Positions 14,133-15,139 of a DNA stretch of 15,139 nucleotides are shown here, one piece after another. The number at the start of each line of letters is the position of its first letter. Position 1 is the stretch's first letter. The translations under genes and the position numbers were made by a program. Origin of the DNA: an uncultured Bacteroidales bacterium (lineage in GTDB: Bacteria > Bacteroidota > Bacteroidia > Bacteroidales > Bacteroidaceae); contig CALFTK010000053.1 of assembly GCA_937916465.1 (NCBI GenBank), positions 1 to 15,139 of the forward strand, read 5' to 3'. The notes below the pieces were generated by a model, which was not told the DNA's origin, did no database searches, and saw only the letters and a list, made by a program, of their open reading frames with translations.

Positions 14133-14556
14133 TAACATATTCTTTGAATGGGTTGAATCTGAAATTGCACAAGGTAATCCGGTACAGTTTCGACTTAAAG
14201 GGACATCTATGTTTCCACTTTTAAAAGATTGCAAAGATAAGGTAATCTTACATCCTTGTTCAGCAGATGAATTATCACCTATGGATGTTATTCTATTTCG
14301 ATACAATGGAAAGCATCTGCTGCATCGCATACTAAAAATAGAAGGAAACAAGTTGATAATTCAAGGCGACGGATCTTACGTAGCAAAAGAGCAATGCACA
14401 ACAAAAGATGTTGTAGGTAAAGTGCAAACCATAATAAGACCTTCCGGCAAATCCATTTCAGTCAACAGTTGGCGCTGGAAACTACCCAGCCGCCTGTGGC
14501 TAAGCCTCACATTCATCAGAACCCCACTACTCCGCATTCTTCACTGTATAATGTAA
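14116..14556 (+). CDS. S24/S26-type peptidase, ER-type Ser-His signal peptidase-like
   Basis: The start at 14116 overlaps the kinase stop by 17 bases. The alternative at 14080 would extend the overlap and add 12 residues unlike the family. The 146-residue protein shows RLKGTSMFPLL with the nucleophile candidate Ser31, SPMDVILFRYNGKHLLHRIL with His70 where bacterial LepB has lysine, and LIIQGDGSYV with Asp85. That Ser-His-Asp pattern is the one seen in SipW, archaeal and ER signal peptidases. No N-terminal membrane anchor is present; the C-terminus (LWLSLTFIRTPLLRILHCIM) is hydrophobic and could associate with the membrane. It is the last gene before a strong terminator. It is a candidate leader peptidase for the downstream peptides. 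Confidence 0.82.
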   Translation: MKQIANNIFFEWVESEIAQGNPVQFRLKGTSMFPLLKDCKDKVILHPCSADELSPMDVILFRYNGKHLLHRILKIEGNKLIIQGDGSYVAKEQCTTKDVVGKVQTIIRPSGKSISVNSWRWKLPSRLWLSLTFIRTPLLRILHCIM

Positions 14557-14651
14557 TGACGTTGTTGAATCTCCAGATTCCCCTTAACAGAACAAATATA
14601 AACATTACTAAATGTATTTATACAAAAGATGAGTTAAAACCATAAATGAGT

Positions 14652-14690
14652 AAGTCCTCTAATCACGTCAAAGTTATTAGAGGACTTTTT
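14652..14690 (+). terminator. Rho-independent terminator of the RiPP-like operon
   Basis: A 12-base stem (AAGTCCTCTAAT at 14652-14663, exact complement at 14676-14687) with a 12-base loop is followed directly by T residues. It separates the five biosynthesis/export genes from the peptide genes. It is partly symmetrical at its base (A-run on one side, T-run on the other). The 95 bases between the peptidase stop and this stem hold nothing I recognise. Confidence 0.85.
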
Positions 14691-14702
14691 AATTGACAGA
14701 AA

Positions 14703-14741
14703 AAATGCGCTGCAAATGCTAAAAAATGCTTTCAAAAATGC
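14703..14741 (+). repeat. Four helically phased AAATGC direct repeats upstream of the peptide promoter
   Basis: AAATGC begins at 14703, 14714, 14724 and 14736, giving spacings of 11, 10 and 12 bases, near one DNA turn. Each copy follows an A-tract. The last copy ends about 20 bases before the -7 box at 14762. Phased repeats of this kind can be sites for a regulator on one face of the helix, or curved DNA that strengthens a promoter. No regulator gene is visible in the window. Confidence 0.6.
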
Positions 14742-14743
14742 CG

Positions 14744-14769
14744 TTTGTGCGAAAATTTAATTACTTTTG
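14744..14769 (+). promoter_or_regulatory. Promoter of the small peptide genes
   Basis: TACTTTTG at 14762-14769 is a full match to the TAnnTTTG -7 box. A TTTG at 14744-14747 is the only -33 candidate, but its 14-base spacing is shorter than the usual 19-21. The box lies about 140 bases upstream of the first peptide gene, so the transcript would carry a long leader. Confidence 0.5.
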
Positions 14770-14795
14770 CGCAGGGGATGCTTTAACAGAAAAGA

Positions 14796-14879
14796 ATGAA
14801 CAATTATCATATTACGGCGTTACCAGTCGGCACTCATCGTGCCATGTTGGAAACGTCGTATTATTTCTTTGGGAAGTAA
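14796..14879 (+). other. Possible 27-codon leader ORF in the peptide-gene 5' UTR
   Basis: An ATG at 14796 opens a 27-codon frame (MNNYHITALPVGTHRAM...ending FFGK, TAA at 14877) between the promoter and the first peptide gene, 31 bases before the latter. It has no resemblance to the YxxP peptides and its start context is only moderate. It overlaps the hairpin at 14818-14855, so it may be a non-coding leader or a regulatory uORF. I do not claim that it is expressed. Confidence 0.25.
14818..14855 (+). promoter_or_regulatory. Two-tier hairpin in the leader of the peptide transcript
   Basis: Inner stem GGCAC/GTGCC (14829-14833 with 14839-14843, loop TCATC) sits inside an outer stem CGTTACCA/TGGAAACG (14818-14825 with 14848-14855, one A-A mismatch), with a small internal loop between. 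It lies about 55 bases before the first peptide ATG. No T-run follows, so it is not a terminator; an RNA stability or regulatory element is plausible. Confidence 0.5.
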
Positions 14880-14910
14880 TCAAATAGAATAATATTAAGA
14901 CTAAGAAAAA

Positions 14911-15030
14911 ATGAAAGAGAACATTTGGTATGAACCTCCAAAAGTTGAGGTAATCGAAGTAGAGGTAGAAGGTGGCTTTGCAATAAGTGGCTATGGGCAA
15001 GATAGTGATGATTCTGAATTTGGATACTAA
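14911..15030 (+). CDS. Candidate RiPP precursor peptide 1 (39 aa, YxxP leader)
   Basis: A 39-residue frame begins at ATG 14911 after the A-rich start region AAGAAAAA typical of Bacteroidetes. The peptide opens MKENIWYEPPKVEVIEVEVE and continues GGFAISGYGQ, ending in an acidic tail DSDDSEFGY. The leader part holds Tyr7-x-x-Pro10, the motif bound by PqqD-like (B1) proteins in lasso peptide systems, followed by alternating hydrophobic and Glu residues. The GGFA boundary and the Gly/Asp-rich tail look like a short core. Similar small 'hypothetical' peptides are frequent in Bacteroidales. A lasso-type ring is conceivable (for example Ala24 to Asp31, an eight-residue ring), but the typical threonine at -2 is missing. 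Gene reality is likely; precursor role is inferred from the locus. Confidence 0.65.
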   Translation: MKENIWYEPPKVEVIEVEVEGGFAISGYGQDSDDSEFGY

Positions 15031-15044
15031 AGCTTTTATCTATT

Positions 15045-15139
15045 ATGAAGAAGGTATATATAAAGCCCATGAGCGAAGAAGTCAAGATTGAGACTTCCCA
15101 GATATTGGCAGGTTCCTTTACAGGTAATGCACCGGATAG
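15045..15139 (+). CDS. Candidate RiPP precursor peptide 2, cut by the window end
   Basis: A second small frame starts 14 bases after the first peptide's stop and runs off the window after 31 codons. It begins MKKVYIKPMSEEVKIETSQI and continues LAGSFTGNAPD. It has the same Y-x-x-P leader motif (Tyr5, Pro8). When the two are aligned on the proline, hydrophobic and acidic positions and a [FL]A-x-S boundary also match. This suggests two related precursors with different cores served by one recognition protein. The C-terminus is unknown because of truncation. Confidence 0.6.
   Translation, partial: MKKVYIKPMSEEVKIETSQILAGSFTGNAPD

Noticed and set aside
14812..15000. Minus-strand small open frames over the peptide genes
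   Set aside because: They are opposite strand to a promoter, leader and two coherent small peptide genes, with no start signal or family pattern of their own.

Overview
The window looks like a contig from a gut-type Bacteroidales bacterium. Indicators are the NVEALA / six-bladed-propeller lipoprotein genes, the lipoprotein signals, A-rich translation starts in place of strong Shine-Dalgarno sites, and promoter -7 boxes of the Bacteroidetes form TAnnTTTG. I cannot name the genus. From about 1980 onward the DNA is AT-rich and compositionally even. The first 1 kb is clearly GC-rich and probably comes from another genome.

Layout. (1) 1-1980 is a patchwork: the 3' part of a GC-rich EnvC-like gene, then three short internal gene fragments (an SMC-like ATPase piece, an ABC-exporter piece and a sugar-binding-protein piece on the other strand). 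They are joined to each other and to a Bacteroidales lipoprotein gene at abrupt, partly in-frame seams. This is most likely a chimeric contig end. (2) 1978-4110 (minus) is an NVEALA-type operon: NVEALA exported peptide, six-bladed propeller lipoprotein, and a thioredoxin-like lipoprotein cut by the chimera. (3) 4340-7055 (minus) is a five-gene operon: YjbR/MmcQ-like protein, secreted hydrolase-fold protein with an apparently broken triad, glutaredoxin-like protein, rhodanese lipoprotein, and a zinc-less sirtuin. (4) 7056-7336 is a divergent intergenic island of duplicated repeats with promoter boxes at both edges. (5) 7337-9824 (plus) holds three translationally coupled genes: SIMPL-domain protein, COG1237-type metallo-beta-lactamase-fold enzyme, and LOG-like Rossmann protein. 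They converge on a small TIGR04076-like gene (9821-10129, minus). (6) 10233-15139 (plus) is the most interesting part. One promoter drives PqqD-like RRE, nucleotidyltransferase, ABC exporter, HPr-kinase-like protein and signal-peptidase-like protein, all overlapping or 1 nt apart and closed by a strong terminator. A second promoter then drives two tiny genes for peptides with matching YxxP leaders.

Region 6 is best read as a ribosomally synthesised, post-translationally modified peptide (RiPP) locus. The PqqD-like protein would bind the leader, the kinase and nucleotidyltransferase would modify the peptide, the S26-type peptidase would cleave it, and the ABC protein would export it. HPr-kinase-like and nucleotidyltransferase genes are known accessories of lasso peptide clusters, but no lasso B2 protease or cyclase is inside the window. 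It runs off the right end within the second peptide gene, so the chemistry cannot be decided here.
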